Shown here one piece after another: positions 1 through 9,560 of a stretch of 64,000 bases of DNA (position 1 is its first letter; every line of letters starts with the position of its first letter). A program made the position numbers and the translations under genes. The notes beneath the pieces are model-generated. The model was given only the letters and a program-made list of their open reading frames with translations. It ran no database searches and was not told where the DNA came from. Origin of the DNA: an uncultured Clostridia bacterium (GTDB taxonomy: Bacteria > Bacillota > Clostridia > Lachnospirales > Anaerotignaceae); the NCBI GenBank assembly GCA_902477755.1, contig CABSIK010000005.1:106225-170224 (forward strand), written 5' to 3'.

Positions 1-7
1 AAAGAAA

Positions 8-1012
8 ATGTCAGAGGTATTATCTCAAAGCCAGATTGATGCCTTGATCAATTCCATGAGAATTGGCGGAGAAAACGAAGAAAGTGAAAAAAGCAAAGAG
101 AAAAAATACAAAAAGTATGATTTTTACAGCCCAAAGAAATTTACAAAGGATAAACTGAAACTTTTGAGAAGTGTATATGAGAATTATGCCAGGCTGTGTT
201 CTTCACGAATAAACAGCTTGACACGAATTACCAGCTTTGTAGAAGTGTTTGACGTAGAAGAACAAAGATATTATGAATTCAGCAACGCCTTGAATGAAAA
301 TGATACTCTTGCTCTGATTAATCTGAAGCTTCCGAGCGGCATGGTACAAGGCCCTATTATCATGCATTTTACCAATCAACTGATGATTTGCATGATAGAT
401 AGGATGATGGGCGGAACAGGAGAAGATGCAAAAGATCTGCCGACTTCTTATGTATGCACAGATATAGAGCAAAGACTCTTTAAAAATATTGTGAAATATC
501 TGGTACCGATTATGGCAGACGGCTGGGCGGATTATGTTGATCTGGAGTTTTCTCTGGATAAAATAGAAACAAACCCAACGATTATGCAGAAAATCGGCAG
601 AGATGAGACAACGATTATCGTTGTTTTAGGCGTTGAAATTGATGGGATTGAGGGGAAAATAAATATTTGTTTGCCTAGTAATGTATTAACAAGTATTTTT
701 AAGACTTTTGAGAAAAAAACGGAGAATCTACAGCCAGAGGACGAAAATGCCAAAGAAATTTTGGAAGGCATTAAAAATACTTCAGTGGAATTGTGTACAG
801 AACTAGGAAAATCTACGCTCTTGCTGAAGGATTTGTATTCACTGCAGGTCGGTGATGTAATTAATCTAAATAAGCCAAAAGACTCAGATATATCTGTATA
901 TATTGGTGGAGAATTATGGTTTAAGGGAGAATTTGGAAAGTATAATAAAAATATGGCTGTGAAAATAAATCAAGTGTTGGAAAAAAATTTAGTTACACCC
1001 AAAGGAGAATAA
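8..1012 (+). CDS. fliM: Flagellar motor switch protein FliM
   Basis: FliM is the C-ring switch component that binds phosphorylated CheY and sets the direction of flagellar rotation. The N-terminus carries the conserved CheY-P binding peptide (LSQSQIDALI, residues 5-14). A CheC-like middle domain follows (roughly 50-240), and the C-terminal part (about 255-325, with LQVGDVINLNKP) is a SpoA/FliN-type domain. The length of 334 residues is normal. The gene ends 3 bp before fliY, so the two are co-transcribed. The operon promoter and the rod, hook and MS-ring genes expected upstream lie outside the window. Identification is secure. Confidence 0.97.
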   Translation: MSEVLSQSQIDALINSMRIGGENEESEKSKEKKYKKYDFYSPKKFTKDKLKLLRSVYENYARLCSSRINSLTRITSFVEVFDVEEQRYYEFSNALNENDTLALINLKLPSGMVQGPIIMHFTNQLMICMIDRMMGGTGEDAKDLPTSYVCTDIEQRLFKNIVKYLVPIMADGWADYVDLEFSLDKIETNPTIMQKIGRDETTIIVVLGVEIDGIEGKINICLPSNVLTSIFKTFEKKTENLQPEDENAKEILEGIKNTSVELCTELGKSTLLLKDLYSLQVGDVINLNKPKDSDISVYIGGELWFKGEFGKYNKNMAVKINQVLEKNLVTPKGE

Positions 1013-1015
1013 AAC

Positions 1016-2317
1016 ATGGATTCAAAGATTTTTAACGCTATGGAAATAGACGCTATTGGCGAAATATTGAATATCAGTTTGGGTGCATCTGCCACAGCGG
1101 TTTCCACAATGCTTGGAAAAAGGGTTGATATTACGACTCCTGATGTAACAGTTGCTACCTATGAAGAGTTTGAGTATTCGGATTTGGAGCCTGCCATAGG
1201 AGTTGAAATTACCTATATTTCCGGATTGAGCGGAAGCAATATAATGATACTCAAGAGGCGAGATGTCCGAATGATCGTGGGTCTTCTGATGGGATATGAG
1301 ATTCCGGATGAAGATTTTGAGTTCGATGAAATGAATACAAGTGCCATCTGTGAAGTAATGAATCAAATGATGGGTGCTTCGTCAACGGCTCTTTCTGAGT
1401 TTTTAGGAGAAGTAGTCAATATATCTACACCTGTTTCATTTGAGGTTCAGGATGTGGAAAGTTTTAAGAAAAAATGTTTTGGCGACGAAGAAGAAATGGT
1501 AGTTGTCAATTTTAAACTCAAGATAGAAGATATGGTTGAGAGTCGCTTTATGAATCTAATGCCCATTGATCTGGCGAAGAGACTTATTTCTGTATTTGGT
1601 CTTGGTTTTGGCATCGAAAATTTTGATGGATTTGAAAAAACAGATGAACCAGAAACTCCAAAGGAAGAGAAAAAAGAAGAGATAAAAGAAGAACCATCCG
1701 CTTCTGGAACAGGCAAAGTTCTTACCCAAGAGGAAATTGAAAAGCTTATAAATGGTGGTTTGTCACAGGAGGAAAAAATAAATCCTCAAGGGGATGAAGG
1801 GACAAATGCTGAACAAAAGCAAGCAGAAGCAGACAGCAAAGGGCAGATGCAGAAAACCGAGGAGCCGCAGTATTTTGGAATGAAGCAGCCTGATCAGCCA
1901 ATACCGTCACCTCAGCAGATGCCGCCAATATATCAGCAAGGCATGTATATGGGACAGGAACCATCTATGAATATGGCGCCTATTTATATGCAGCCCCAGC
2001 CCAAAATGATTAACGCCCAGCCGTTGAATCCAAAGCAGTTTGCTATGACAGAAAGTCTAGGAGAAGAACAGGCAGAGAATTTGGCTTTGATTATGGATGT
2101 TCCGCTGGAAATTTCCGTGGAAATAGGCAGAACAAGAAAACCGGTTAAGGATATTTTGGAATTGACTACGGGGTCACTTGTTGTATTGGATAAGCTGGCA
2201 GGAGACCAAGTAGACATCTATGCAAACGGTCACTGTATTGCAAAAGGGGATGTTGTAGTAGTCGATGATAATTTTGGTGTCCGGATTACCGAAATCATTA
2301 AGCAGGAAACAATATAA
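1016..2317 (+). CDS. fliY: Flagellar motor switch phosphatase FliY
   Basis: FliY is the Gram-positive switch protein that joins CheY-P phosphatase activity to a FliN-type rotor domain. Two CheC phosphatase motifs with intact E-x-x-N cores are visible, EILN near residue 19 and EVMN near residue 115. The C-terminal about 75 residues (from LALIMDVPLEISVEIG) form the SpoA/FliN domain. Between them lies a long charged, then Q/P/M-rich linker (about 215-350). A sequence like the FliM CheY-binding peptide (LTQEEIEKLI) sits inside this linker instead of at the N-terminus, where Bacillus FliY carries it. The ATG follows GGAGAATAAAAC after fliM. Confidence 0.95.
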   Translation: MDSKIFNAMEIDAIGEILNISLGASATAVSTMLGKRVDITTPDVTVATYEEFEYSDLEPAIGVEITYISGLSGSNIMILKRRDVRMIVGLLMGYEIPDEDFEFDEMNTSAICEVMNQMMGASSTALSEFLGEVVNISTPVSFEVQDVESFKKKCFGDEEEMVVVNFKLKIEDMVESRFMNLMPIDLAKRLISVFGLGFGIENFDGFEKTDEPETPKEEKKEEIKEEPSASGTGKVLTQEEIEKLINGGLSQEEKINPQGDEGTNAEQKQAEADSKGQMQKTEEPQYFGMKQPDQPIPSPQQMPPIYQQGMYMGQEPSMNMAPIYMQPQPKMINAQPLNPKQFAMTESLGEEQAENLALIMDVPLEISVEIGRTRKPVKDILELTTGSLVVLDKLAGDQVDIYANGHCIAKGDVVVVDDNFGVRITEIIKQETI

Positions 2318-2353
2318 AACAGTAAATAATCAAAAAGAAGGAAGGTAAAGAAA

Positions 2354-2713
2354 ATGGCAAAAATTATGTTGGTAGATGACGCGGCGTTTATGAGAATGAT
2401 GGAAAAAGATGTTTTGGTGAAAAGTGGGTATGATGATATTTGTGAGGCATGTGATGGTGCCGATGCTGTGGAAAAATATATGGCTTTGAAACCTGATTTG
2501 GTTATCATGGATATTACAATGCCCAATATGGATGGACTGGAAGCGCTGAAAGCCATCAAGGAAAAGGATCCCAATGCACTGGTTGTTATGTGTTCAGCTA
2601 TGGGTCAGGAAGCGATGGTTATTGAAGCGCTGAAATCTGGCGCCAAAGATTTTATTGTAAAGCCTTTTAAACCGGACAGACTCTTAAAGACAGTATCAAC
2701 ATTATTGGGATGA
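2354..2713 (+). CDS. cheY: Chemotaxis response regulator CheY
   Basis: This is a single-domain receiver of 119 residues that carries the signal from CheA to FliM. The acidic pocket D8-D9, phospho-acceptor D53, S81 and K103 are all present, which is the full catalytic set of a receiver. There is no output domain. It lies between fliY and fliO, the classical Firmicutes position. The ATG is preceded by GAAGGAAGGTAAAG. The product is expected to be dephosphorylated by the nearby FliY and CheC. Confidence 0.96.
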   Translation: MAKIMLVDDAAFMRMMEKDVLVKSGYDDICEACDGADAVEKYMALKPDLVIMDITMPNMDGLEALKAIKEKDPNALVVMCSAMGQEAMVIEALKSGAKDFIVKPFKPDRLLKTVSTLLG

Positions 2714-2741
2714 TGATAAAAAAAGAGGATGTGGGTAGAGA

Positions 2742-3092
2742 TTGGATTCGGTATTAACTTTTCTTGGATTGGTTATTGCCATTGGTGCAATACTTTTCTT
2801 AAGTTATGTCTTTTCAAAATATGTGGGACAAAAATTTGTGGGTTACGGCAATTCTGATAATATGAAAGTTGTAGACCGTATTGCTGTGGATAGAGATAAG
2901 AGCTTAGCAATTATTGAGGTTGGCAGCCGATATTATTTAATTAGCATTGGTTCCTCTGATATTCATATGCTTCAGGAAGTTTCGGCGGAGGATATAAAGA
3001 ATATGGAAGCGTTGGGCAAAAAGAACAACGATGATATGATTCCTCAGTTCAAGAATGTCTTTCTGGAGGTGGTATCAAAAATCAAACGCTGA
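2742..3092 (+). CDS. fliO: Flagellar biosynthesis protein FliO (FliZ-type)
   Basis: This is a small membrane protein of 116 residues with one N-terminal transmembrane segment (about residues 4-25) and a cytoplasmic domain containing MKVVDRIAVDRDKSLAIIEV, typical of FliO/FliZ. FliO assists assembly of the FliP ring of the flagellar type III export gate. The gene lies between cheY and fliP, as expected. The start is a TTG preceded by an AGAGGATGTGGG ribosome-binding region; no in-frame ATG fits the family N-terminus. Confidence 0.88.
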   Translation: MDSVLTFLGLVIAIGAILFLSYVFSKYVGQKFVGYGNSDNMKVVDRIAVDRDKSLAIIEVGSRYYLISIGSSDIHMLQEVSAEDIKNMEALGKKNNDDMIPQFKNVFLEVVSKIKR

Positions 3093-3112
3093 GTTAATTT
3101 GGAGAGTGCAGT

Positions 3113-3769
3113 ATGAATGATACAATTGTAAATATAAATGGAAGTAATGTTCAAACATTAGAATTGTTTTTTATTCTGACAGTATTGATGCTTTTGCCAT
3201 CTATTATTATTATGATGACATCCTTTACGAGGATCATCATTGTTTTATCGTTTACAAGAACAGCGCTTGGTACACAGCAAACACCGCCAAACATGGTTTT
3301 GATAGGTATCGCGTTATTTTTGACGCTTTTTATTATGAGCCCTGTTGTAGATGAGATCAATACGAACGCATACATACCTTATAAAAATGAATTGATTACA
3401 CAGGAAGAGGCTTTAGATCGAGCCTCGGTGCCATTAAGGAATTTTATGCTGCGTCAGACAGAAGTAGATTCTTTAAATATGTATCTGGAATTTGCAGGAG
3501 AGGATATGCCTGAAAACACGGATGATTTGCCAATGCGTGTGGTGATTCCAGCATTTATGACAAGTGAATTAAAAAGAGCCTTTTTAATGGGCTTTTTGCT
3601 GTTCATTCCATTTTTGTTGATTGATATGATTGTATCCAGCACATTGATGTCTATGGGCATGATTATGCTGCCGCCGGCAACAATTTCTCTGCCTTTTAAG
3701 TTGTTATTGTTTGTAACAGTAGATGGATGGCAATTGCTGTTCTCTACATTGGTACAGGGATTTAGCTGA
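3113..3769 (+). CDS. fliP: Flagellar export gate protein FliP
   Basis: FliP is the main pore-forming subunit of the flagellar type III export gate. The sequence shows the family's hydrophobic helices and the signatures MTSFTRIIIVLSFTRTALG and LPFKLLLFVTVDGW. At 218 residues it lacks a clear cleavable signal peptide. Start ATG at 3113 has GGAGAGTGCAGT upstream. It is followed at 20 bp by fliQ and then fliR, the conserved gate cluster. Confidence 0.97.
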   Translation: MNDTIVNINGSNVQTLELFFILTVLMLLPSIIIMMTSFTRIIIVLSFTRTALGTQQTPPNMVLIGIALFLTLFIMSPVVDEINTNAYIPYKNELITQEEALDRASVPLRNFMLRQTEVDSLNMYLEFAGEDMPENTDDLPMRVVIPAFMTSELKRAFLMGFLLFIPFLLIDMIVSSTLMSMGMIMLPPATISLPFKLLLFVTVDGWQLLFSTLVQGFS

Positions 3770-3789
3770 GAGTTAGGGAGGGAATATGA

Positions 3790-4050
3790 TTGGAGAGCAT
3801 AGAAGTTCTTGATATTATGCGAACAGCACTTTTGCTCGGAGTGAAGCTGAGTGCACCGACATTATTGGTGAGTATGGCTGTTGGGATTATGATATCAATT
3901 ATTCAGGCTGCGACACAGATTCATGAACAAACCATAACGTTTGTTCCAAAGCTCATTGTCATTGCCCTCGTGTTGCTTGTTGGCGGATCATGGATGCTGA
4001 CTGTTTTACAGGATTTCACAAAAGACTTATTCGTAATTATGCAAGGATAA
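3790..4050 (+). CDS. fliQ: Flagellar export gate protein FliQ
   Basis: FliQ is an 86-residue protein with two transmembrane helices that packs around FliP/FliR in the export gate. The family pattern is clear (LLGVKLSAPTLLVSMAVG and TQIHEQTITFVPKL). The start is TTG at 3790 with GAGGGAATATGA upstream. The nearby ATG at 3786 is in another frame. The neighbours fliP and fliR confirm the call. Confidence 0.95.
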   Translation: MESIEVLDIMRTALLLGVKLSAPTLLVSMAVGIMISIIQAATQIHEQTITFVPKLIVIALVLLVGGSWMLTVLQDFTKDLFVIMQG

Positions 4051-4073
4051 AACACATATAGAGGCGCATAGAT

Positions 4074-4838
4074 ATGTTGGAAATGAATCGTATATTGTTA
4101 TTTTCGCTTATCGTCATGCGGATAAGCGGAGGAATTTTGTTTAATCCCATTCTTGGCAGACGTGATGTGCCATCATTGGTAAAAGTGGGAATGATTCTTA
4201 CACTAAGTTTTCTTGTGGTTTTTTATGATACAAGCCCTGTGGTAGAGGCGGAAAACACCATTGTTTACGCTGTACTGCTTTTGAAGGAATTTGGTGTGGG
4301 TTTGGTGATAGGAACAATTGTAAATCTGTTCTTGTACATTATCATATTGTCAGGCGAGGTTATGGATCTGCAATTGGGTTTGTCTATGTCAAAGATTTAT
4401 GATGCCCAGAGTAATATCTCACTTTCTCTTACGTCCACTTTTTTTAATGTTCTTTTTATTTTATTATTTTTTGCTTCAAATGCACATTTAGCGCTCATTC
4501 GGCTGCTGTTGACTTCAGGCGAGATTATTCCGTACGGCAACGTGGTTTTTGACAATGTTTTAAGTTCCGCAGTTTTAACCATTTTTTGTGATTGTACGAT
4601 TTTGGCGCTGAAGCTGGCCATGCCTATTTTAGCGGCGGAAATTATTACTGAAGTTGGCGTAGGGATTATGATGAAGGCGATTCCGCAAATTGATGTGTTT
4701 TCTGTTAATATCCAAGCGAAAGTTCTGCTTGGGCTTGTGTTGCTGCTGATTCTGTTCACACCTATGTCAGAGTTTGTTGAAAATCTGATTGAATTGATGT
4801 TTCAGAGAATACAAGAAGCATTGTCTCTTATGACATAA
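4074..4838 (+). CDS. fliR: Flagellar export gate protein FliR
   Basis: This 254-residue polytopic membrane protein is the single-copy FliR subunit of the export gate. It shows six or so hydrophobic segments, the early NPILGRRDVPSLVKVG motif and the GEVMDLQLGLSM segment typical of FliR. It precedes flhB by 15 bp. ATG at 4074 has GAGGCGCATAG upstream. Confidence 0.95.
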   Translation: MLEMNRILLFSLIVMRISGGILFNPILGRRDVPSLVKVGMILTLSFLVVFYDTSPVVEAENTIVYAVLLLKEFGVGLVIGTIVNLFLYIIILSGEVMDLQLGLSMSKIYDAQSNISLSLTSTFFNVLFILLFFASNAHLALIRLLLTSGEIIPYGNVVFDNVLSSAVLTIFCDCTILALKLAMPILAAEIITEVGVGIMMKAIPQIDVFSVNIQAKVLLGLVLLLILFTPMSEFVENLIELMFQRIQEALSLMT

Positions 4839-4853
4839 AAGGGGGGAACGCTT

Positions 4854-5912
4854 GTGGCCGGAGAATCTAAGACCGAAAAGGCCACGGATAAAAAGCGGCG
4901 TGACGAGCGAAAAAAGGGCAACATATTTTTGAGTAAGGATATTATCACTCTGGTGTTGCTGTTGGGCACCTTTTTTGCATTGCGGCTGTATTTTTCACAT
5001 ATGTATGTGGGAATCAAAAAATACATGCTGGATTGCTTTGGTTATGCCGCGGAGAGAGGAGATATTACAAACGACACAATAGCAAGGCTGGGGATAGAAT
5101 TTGCCATCGCTTTTGCGCAGATTGCCATGCCATTGCTGATTGCTGCCTGCCTGCTGGTCATTATTTCAACGGTATTTCAAACGAAACTTTTGTTTTCTGG
5201 AGAGAGTTTAAAACCAAAACTCAGCAGACTAAGCCCTTTGCAGGGAATCAAAAGGATTTTTTCTGTTAGAAGTATTGTTGAAGTAGTAAAAGGAATTATA
5301 AAAATTATTATATTGTTTGTTATATTATATGATTTTGTAAAAAAGCATTTAATCGGCTTTTCCAGACTATTATCTACAGATATTATATCTTCTTGCGTAT
5401 ACATACTGGATTCGTTGATTGATATGGTGATCAGTATCGGAATCGCTTTTGCTGCCTTGTCAATTCTGGACTATTTTTACCAATGGTGGGAATATGAACG
5501 GCAGATGAAAATGACGAAAGAAGAAGTAAAAGAAGAGTATAAACAGCTGGAAGGTGATCCCAAGGTAAAGGGAAAGATCAAAGAAACGCAGAGAAAAATG
5601 GCAATGTCAAGGATGATGCAGGCAGTTCCCACAGCGGATGTCGTCATCAAAAACCCCACACATTTTGCTGTTGCTCTTAAGTATGACATGGATGCAGGCG
5701 GCGCTCCTGTTGTGGTTGCAAAAGGACAGGATGAACTGGCTTTGCGAATCATTCAAGTGGCAGAGGATCATGATGTATATGTTGTGGAAAACAAGCCTCT
5801 GGCCAGAGCCTTGTATGCATCTGTGGAAATCAATCAGGAAATACCAGCCGATTATTACGGCGCTATTGCAGAAATATTGGTTTATATTTATAGACTTAAA
5901 AATAAATTGTAA
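4854..5912 (+). CDS. flhB: Flagellar export switch protein FlhB
   Basis: FlhB controls the substrate-specificity switch of the flagellar export apparatus. It has four transmembrane helices in the N-terminal half and a cytoplasmic C-terminal domain with the autocleavage motif NPTH (residues 267-270). The N-terminus (GESKTEKATDKKRRDERKKG) is typical. The start is GTG at 4854 after GGGGGGAACGCTT; the overlapping TTG is out of frame. A second, short FlhB C-terminal homologue lies at 32204-32500. Confidence 0.97.
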   Translation: MAGESKTEKATDKKRRDERKKGNIFLSKDIITLVLLLGTFFALRLYFSHMYVGIKKYMLDCFGYAAERGDITNDTIARLGIEFAIAFAQIAMPLLIAACLLVIISTVFQTKLLFSGESLKPKLSRLSPLQGIKRIFSVRSIVEVVKGIIKIIILFVILYDFVKKHLIGFSRLLSTDIISSCVYILDSLIDMVISIGIAFAALSILDYFYQWWEYERQMKMTKEEVKEEYKQLEGDPKVKGKIKETQRKMAMSRMMQAVPTADVVIKNPTHFAVALKYDMDAGGAPVVVAKGQDELALRIIQVAEDHDVYVVENKPLARALYASVEINQEIPADYYGAIAEILVYIYRLKNKL

Positions 5913-5934
5913 TGTTTAAAATGGGGAATTAGGA

Positions 5935-7995
5935 ATGAAAAGTTTATTACAAAATGCAATTTCATTATTTGTTATCGTAATTGTTTTATTGATCCTTATA
6001 CCCTTAAATCCCTTTGTCATCGATATCTTTTTCATATTAAACATATCGTTGTCATTGATTATATTATTGATAACAATGAATATCCGAGAGGCACTGGAGT
6101 TTTCTATCTTCCCTTCTCTTTTGCTGATTACGACTTTATTTAGGCTTGGGCTGAATATTGCGTCAACTAGATTGATTTTAACAAGACAAGGACAAGCCGG
6201 TGAGGTAATATCCGCCATTGGTAACTTTGTATTGCAAGGGAACATCGTTGTTGGTGTTATTATCTTTTTGATTATTGTATTGGTGCAGTTTATCGTAATA
6301 TCCAAGGGTGCAGAAAGAGTTGCGGAGGTAGCGGCAAGATTTACACTGGATGCTATGCCAGGTAAACAAATGGCAATTGACGCGGATCTGAGTTCTGGGC
6401 TGATTAATGAAGAAGAGGCTAGAATGCGCCGTTATAAAATCCAGAAAGAATCCGACTTTTACGGTGCCATGGATGGTGCTACAAAAATTGTAAAGGGCGA
6501 TGCCATCATGTCTATCATCATTACCTGTATCAACTTTATTGCAGGTACGATTATAGGTATGGTGCAGTCCAACATGCCTTTTGATGAGGTATTAAGGGTG
6601 TACTCTATTGCAACCATAGGTGATGGGCTTGTTTCACAGATTCCTGCTCTTTTGATCTCAACAGCTACAGGTATGATCGTTACACGAGCGGTATCAGACG
6701 GAAGCTTAAATGAAGATGTGGCAGGCCAATTTTTGGCGCAGCCCCATGCAATCCTGACAGGCGGCTGCATTCTTGCGGTATTGGCAGTTGTGCCGGGAAT
6801 GCCGCATTTGCAGTTGATTATTTTATCTGCTGCATTGATTGCTTTAGGATATACGGTATCCAAAAATATGAAAATGGCAGCTGTGGAAGAACAGTATGCA
6901 GAAGCGGCTATGGCTGCGGAGGAACCAGCGCCAGATACTTCCTATAAGGATATTAACAGTGTTTATTCGCTGTTAAATGTGGAACCCATAGAGATGGAGT
7001 TTGGATATAGTTTGATTCCTTTGGCAGATGAGTCCAGCGGAGGCAAGCTGATTAACAGAATTGTTATTTTCCGCAGACAGTTTGCTCAGGAAATGGGACT
7101 GGTAATTCCGTCCATAAGATTAAGAGATAGTTCCAATTTGAATACAAATCAATATGTGATCAAAATAAAGGGGGAAGAGGTGGCAAGAGGCGAAATATTG
7201 ATCGACTATTATTTGGCTTTGGAGCCGCCGAATCCATTGGGTGACATAGACGGCATAGAAACAATTGAACCTGCCTATGGCATACCAAGCAAGTGGATTA
7301 CACCAGACTTAAAGGAAACAGCAGAAATTTATGGCTATACTGTCATAGATCCCCTTTCTGTAGTGGTAACGCATCTTTCTGAAGTGATCAGACAGCATTC
7401 TTATGAACTTTTGACTAGAAATGAAGTGATGCAGCTGATCGATAATCTGAAAAAAGTATCCAAAGAACTGGTGGAAGAGGCCTTTCCCAATATCATTTCC
7501 TATGGTGCGTTTCAAAAGATACTGGCAAATCTTCTGAAAGAAGGCATCCCCATTAAAGATTTGAACACGATTGTAGAATGTATTGTGGATTCATCTGCTG
7601 ACACAAAGGATATTGATACTTTGATTGGAAATATTCGTGTAGAATTGAAGCGAACCATTACAAGAAAGTTCTGTGACAATGGACAGATGAAGGTAATGAC
7701 GTTAGATGGAGAGACAGAAAGATTGATTGCATCTAATTTGATTAAGGGAGAAAGGGGCATATATCTGGCTTTAAGTCCTGATATTATGCAAAAGCTTATC
7801 AGTAAGCTTTCTGAAAATGTGAAGAAATTTAATGAGCTTTCACAGCCGCCTATTTTGCTGACAAGTCATGTGATTCGACTTTATGTATATCGTTTGATTG
7901 AGCAGTTTTTCCCGAATATCTATGTTTTGTCTTTTAACGAAATTGCAAATAATGTTCAGATTCAAGCAGTTGGGAATATTTCATTGGATAAATAA
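5935..7995 (+). CDS. flhA: Flagellar export apparatus protein FlhA
   Basis: FlhA is the large export-gate subunit that docks cytosolic chaperone-substrate complexes and uses the proton motive force. The N-terminal half (about 1-310) is a multi-helix membrane domain with the FHIPEP signature region (TRLILTRQGQAGEVISAIG). The C-terminal half is the cytoplasmic nonamer-forming domain. The length of 686 residues is normal. The next gene is the sigma factor directly; flhF and flhG, often found here in Firmicutes, are absent. Confidence 0.97.
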   Translation: MKSLLQNAISLFVIVIVLLILIPLNPFVIDIFFILNISLSLIILLITMNIREALEFSIFPSLLLITTLFRLGLNIASTRLILTRQGQAGEVISAIGNFVLQGNIVVGVIIFLIIVLVQFIVISKGAERVAEVAARFTLDAMPGKQMAIDADLSSGLINEEEARMRRYKIQKESDFYGAMDGATKIVKGDAIMSIIITCINFIAGTIIGMVQSNMPFDEVLRVYSIATIGDGLVSQIPALLISTATGMIVTRAVSDGSLNEDVAGQFLAQPHAILTGGCILAVLAVVPGMPHLQLIILSAALIALGYTVSKNMKMAAVEEQYAEAAMAAEEPAPDTSYKDINSVYSLLNVEPIEMEFGYSLIPLADESSGGKLINRIVIFRRQFAQEMGLVIPSIRLRDSSNLNTNQYVIKIKGEEVARGEILIDYYLALEPPNPLGDIDGIETIEPAYGIPSKWITPDLKETAEIYGYTVIDPLSVVVTHLSEVIRQHSYELLTRNEVMQLIDNLKKVSKELVEEAFPNIISYGAFQKILANLLKEGIPIKDLNTIVECIVDSSADTKDIDTLIGNIRVELKRTITRKFCDNGQMKVMTLDGETERLIASNLIKGERGIYLALSPDIMQKLISKLSENVKKFNELSQPPILLTSHVIRLYVYRLIEQFFPNIYVLSFNEIANNVQIQAVGNISLDK

Positions 7996-8016
7996 GCAAC
8001 GAATGGGGATGTTGGG

Positions 8017-8820
8017 ATGATTGGGCGTAAAGAATTTGAAGAAATGAGCAATGAGCAACTGCTCGAAATATATAGCCAGACAAAAGATCATGCAGTGAAA
8101 CAAGAAATTGTTTTACGATATATTTATCTTGTTAAGAGCATAGCTATACAGTTTCGTGGTGTATACTCAAATTTTGCCCAAATTGAGGACATCGTGGATG
8201 AAAGTGTGATTGCTTTGATGAAAGCGGTAGACAAATATGATCCAAGTATGCATACAAAATTTGAGACTTTTGTTTCAAAAAGGCTGAAAGGTCTCATTAT
8301 TGATATTACAAGAAAACAGGACTGGGTGCCAAGAACAGTCAGAAAAGAAATGAAAGGCATAGACGAGGCCACAAAAAAGCTTTATGAAAAGCTGGGGCGC
8401 TTTCCTACAGATCAGGAAATGGCTGCCTATTTGCATATCAGTCTTGAAAAGTATTTGAAGATAGTAGGCAAATCAAATATTTATAATTTGGTCTCTTTGG
8501 ATTGTTTTTTAGATGAACAGGTTAGAGATCGTGCGGAAACAAGATTACTTAGCAAAGAAAAACTGCCGGAAGAACAGTTGGAAGATCAGGAACTTCGTCA
8601 GGTATTAAAAGAGGGCTTGTTAAGTCTGAAAAAAAATGAACAGATGGTGCTTTCTCTTTACTATCGGAAGGAACTGACTATGAGGGAAATTGCGGAAGTA
8701 ATGAACTTAAGCAAACCTAGAATTTCTCAGATTCACGCAAATGCTTTAAGAAAATTAAGAGTTTATATTGAAAAAAATTATTCAGTGGAGGGGATTGAAA
8801 ATGTTTCAGGGATTTTATAA
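8017..8820 (+). CDS. fliA: RNA polymerase sigma-28 factor for flagellar genes (FliA/SigD)
   Basis: This is the alternative sigma factor of the FliA/WhiG family that transcribes late flagellar and chemotaxis genes. Region 2 (EDIVDESVIALMKAVDKYDP and KFETFVSKRLKGLIIDITRK), region 3 and region 4 with a helix-turn-helix (TMREIAEVMNLSKPRISQIH) are present in 267 residues. It overlaps the next gene by 20 bp. Its likely targets are the five TTAT-N15-GNCGATNT sites in this window, and FlgM (20655-20948) is its anti-sigma factor. Confidence 0.95.
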   Translation: MIGRKEFEEMSNEQLLEIYSQTKDHAVKQEIVLRYIYLVKSIAIQFRGVYSNFAQIEDIVDESVIALMKAVDKYDPSMHTKFETFVSKRLKGLIIDITRKQDWVPRTVRKEMKGIDEATKKLYEKLGRFPTDQEMAAYLHISLEKYLKIVGKSNIYNLVSLDCFLDEQVRDRAETRLLSKEKLPEEQLEDQELRQVLKEGLLSLKKNEQMVLSLYYRKELTMREIAEVMNLSKPRISQIHANALRKLRVYIEKNYSVEGIENVSGIL

Positions 8821-9547
8821 TCTTGCATCTGGAATGCTTACACAAAACAGAAATCTTGATGTGATCAGTAACAATATTACAAACTCTCTTACACCAGGAT
8901 TTAAAAAAGATACCATGACTTCTAGTACATTTCAAGAAGAGATGATTGCAAGAACCGGAAATTTAGACAAGAGTACGCCTCAGACATTGAATAGTATGGC
9001 CATGATGCGGGTAGCTACTGGTACGGTAACAGATTTTCAGCAAGGACAACTGGAAGAGACAGGAAACGCATTGGATGTTGCACTGACCTCCGATGGTTTT
9101 TTTCAGATTCAGACGGAAAATGGATATGTTTATACAAGAAATGGTTCTTTTTCTATAGATGATCAGGGTTATCTTGCTTTGTCGGAAGTAGGACGGGTTA
9201 TGGGGAACAATGGTGCTATTTATCTTGGTACAGATGAAATACAGATTGATTCTTCAGGTACAATATCTCTTCCCGATGGAACTGTGGCTGGAACCATTGC
9301 TGTTGTGAATTTTGAAGATAAGACACAATTGGAAAAGGCTGAAAATGGTGTTTTTACTTCTAATGCACAGGGAAACGCAATCAATGGAACGATGACACAA
9401 GGAAGCGTGGAGCAATCGAATGTAGATGCCATAGATGAGATGATTGGCATGATGGAAAGCCAGAGAGCCTTGCAGAGCGCGGCACAGGTGCTGAAAATAT
9501 ATGATGAGATGATGAGTAAGGCTGTAAATGATATTGGACAGATTTAA
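8801..9547 (+). CDS. flgF: Flagellar basal-body rod/hook protein (FlgF/FlhO type)
   Basis: This rod protein of the FlgF/FlgG family builds the distal rod or its junction. It has the N-terminal flagellar rod motif (NLDVISNNITNSLTPGFKKD), the central FlgG-like domain (DGFFQIQTENGYVYTRNGSF) and the C-terminal motif NVDAIDEMIGMMESQRALQS. The ATG at 8801 is chosen because GGAGGGG lies 8 bp upstream and the rod motif then starts where expected. The start lies inside the end of the sigma gene. The paired downstream gene is its paralogue, as in the Bacillus flhO-flhP pair. Confidence 0.9.
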   Translation: MFQGFYNLASGMLTQNRNLDVISNNITNSLTPGFKKDTMTSSTFQEEMIARTGNLDKSTPQTLNSMAMMRVATGTVTDFQQGQLEETGNALDVALTSDGFFQIQTENGYVYTRNGSFSIDDQGYLALSEVGRVMGNNGAIYLGTDEIQIDSSGTISLPDGTVAGTIAVVNFEDKTQLEKAENGVFTSNAQGNAINGTMTQGSVEQSNVDAIDEMIGMMESQRALQSAAQVLKIYDEMMSKAVNDIGQI

Positions 9548-9560
9548 TGGGGGTGAATTT

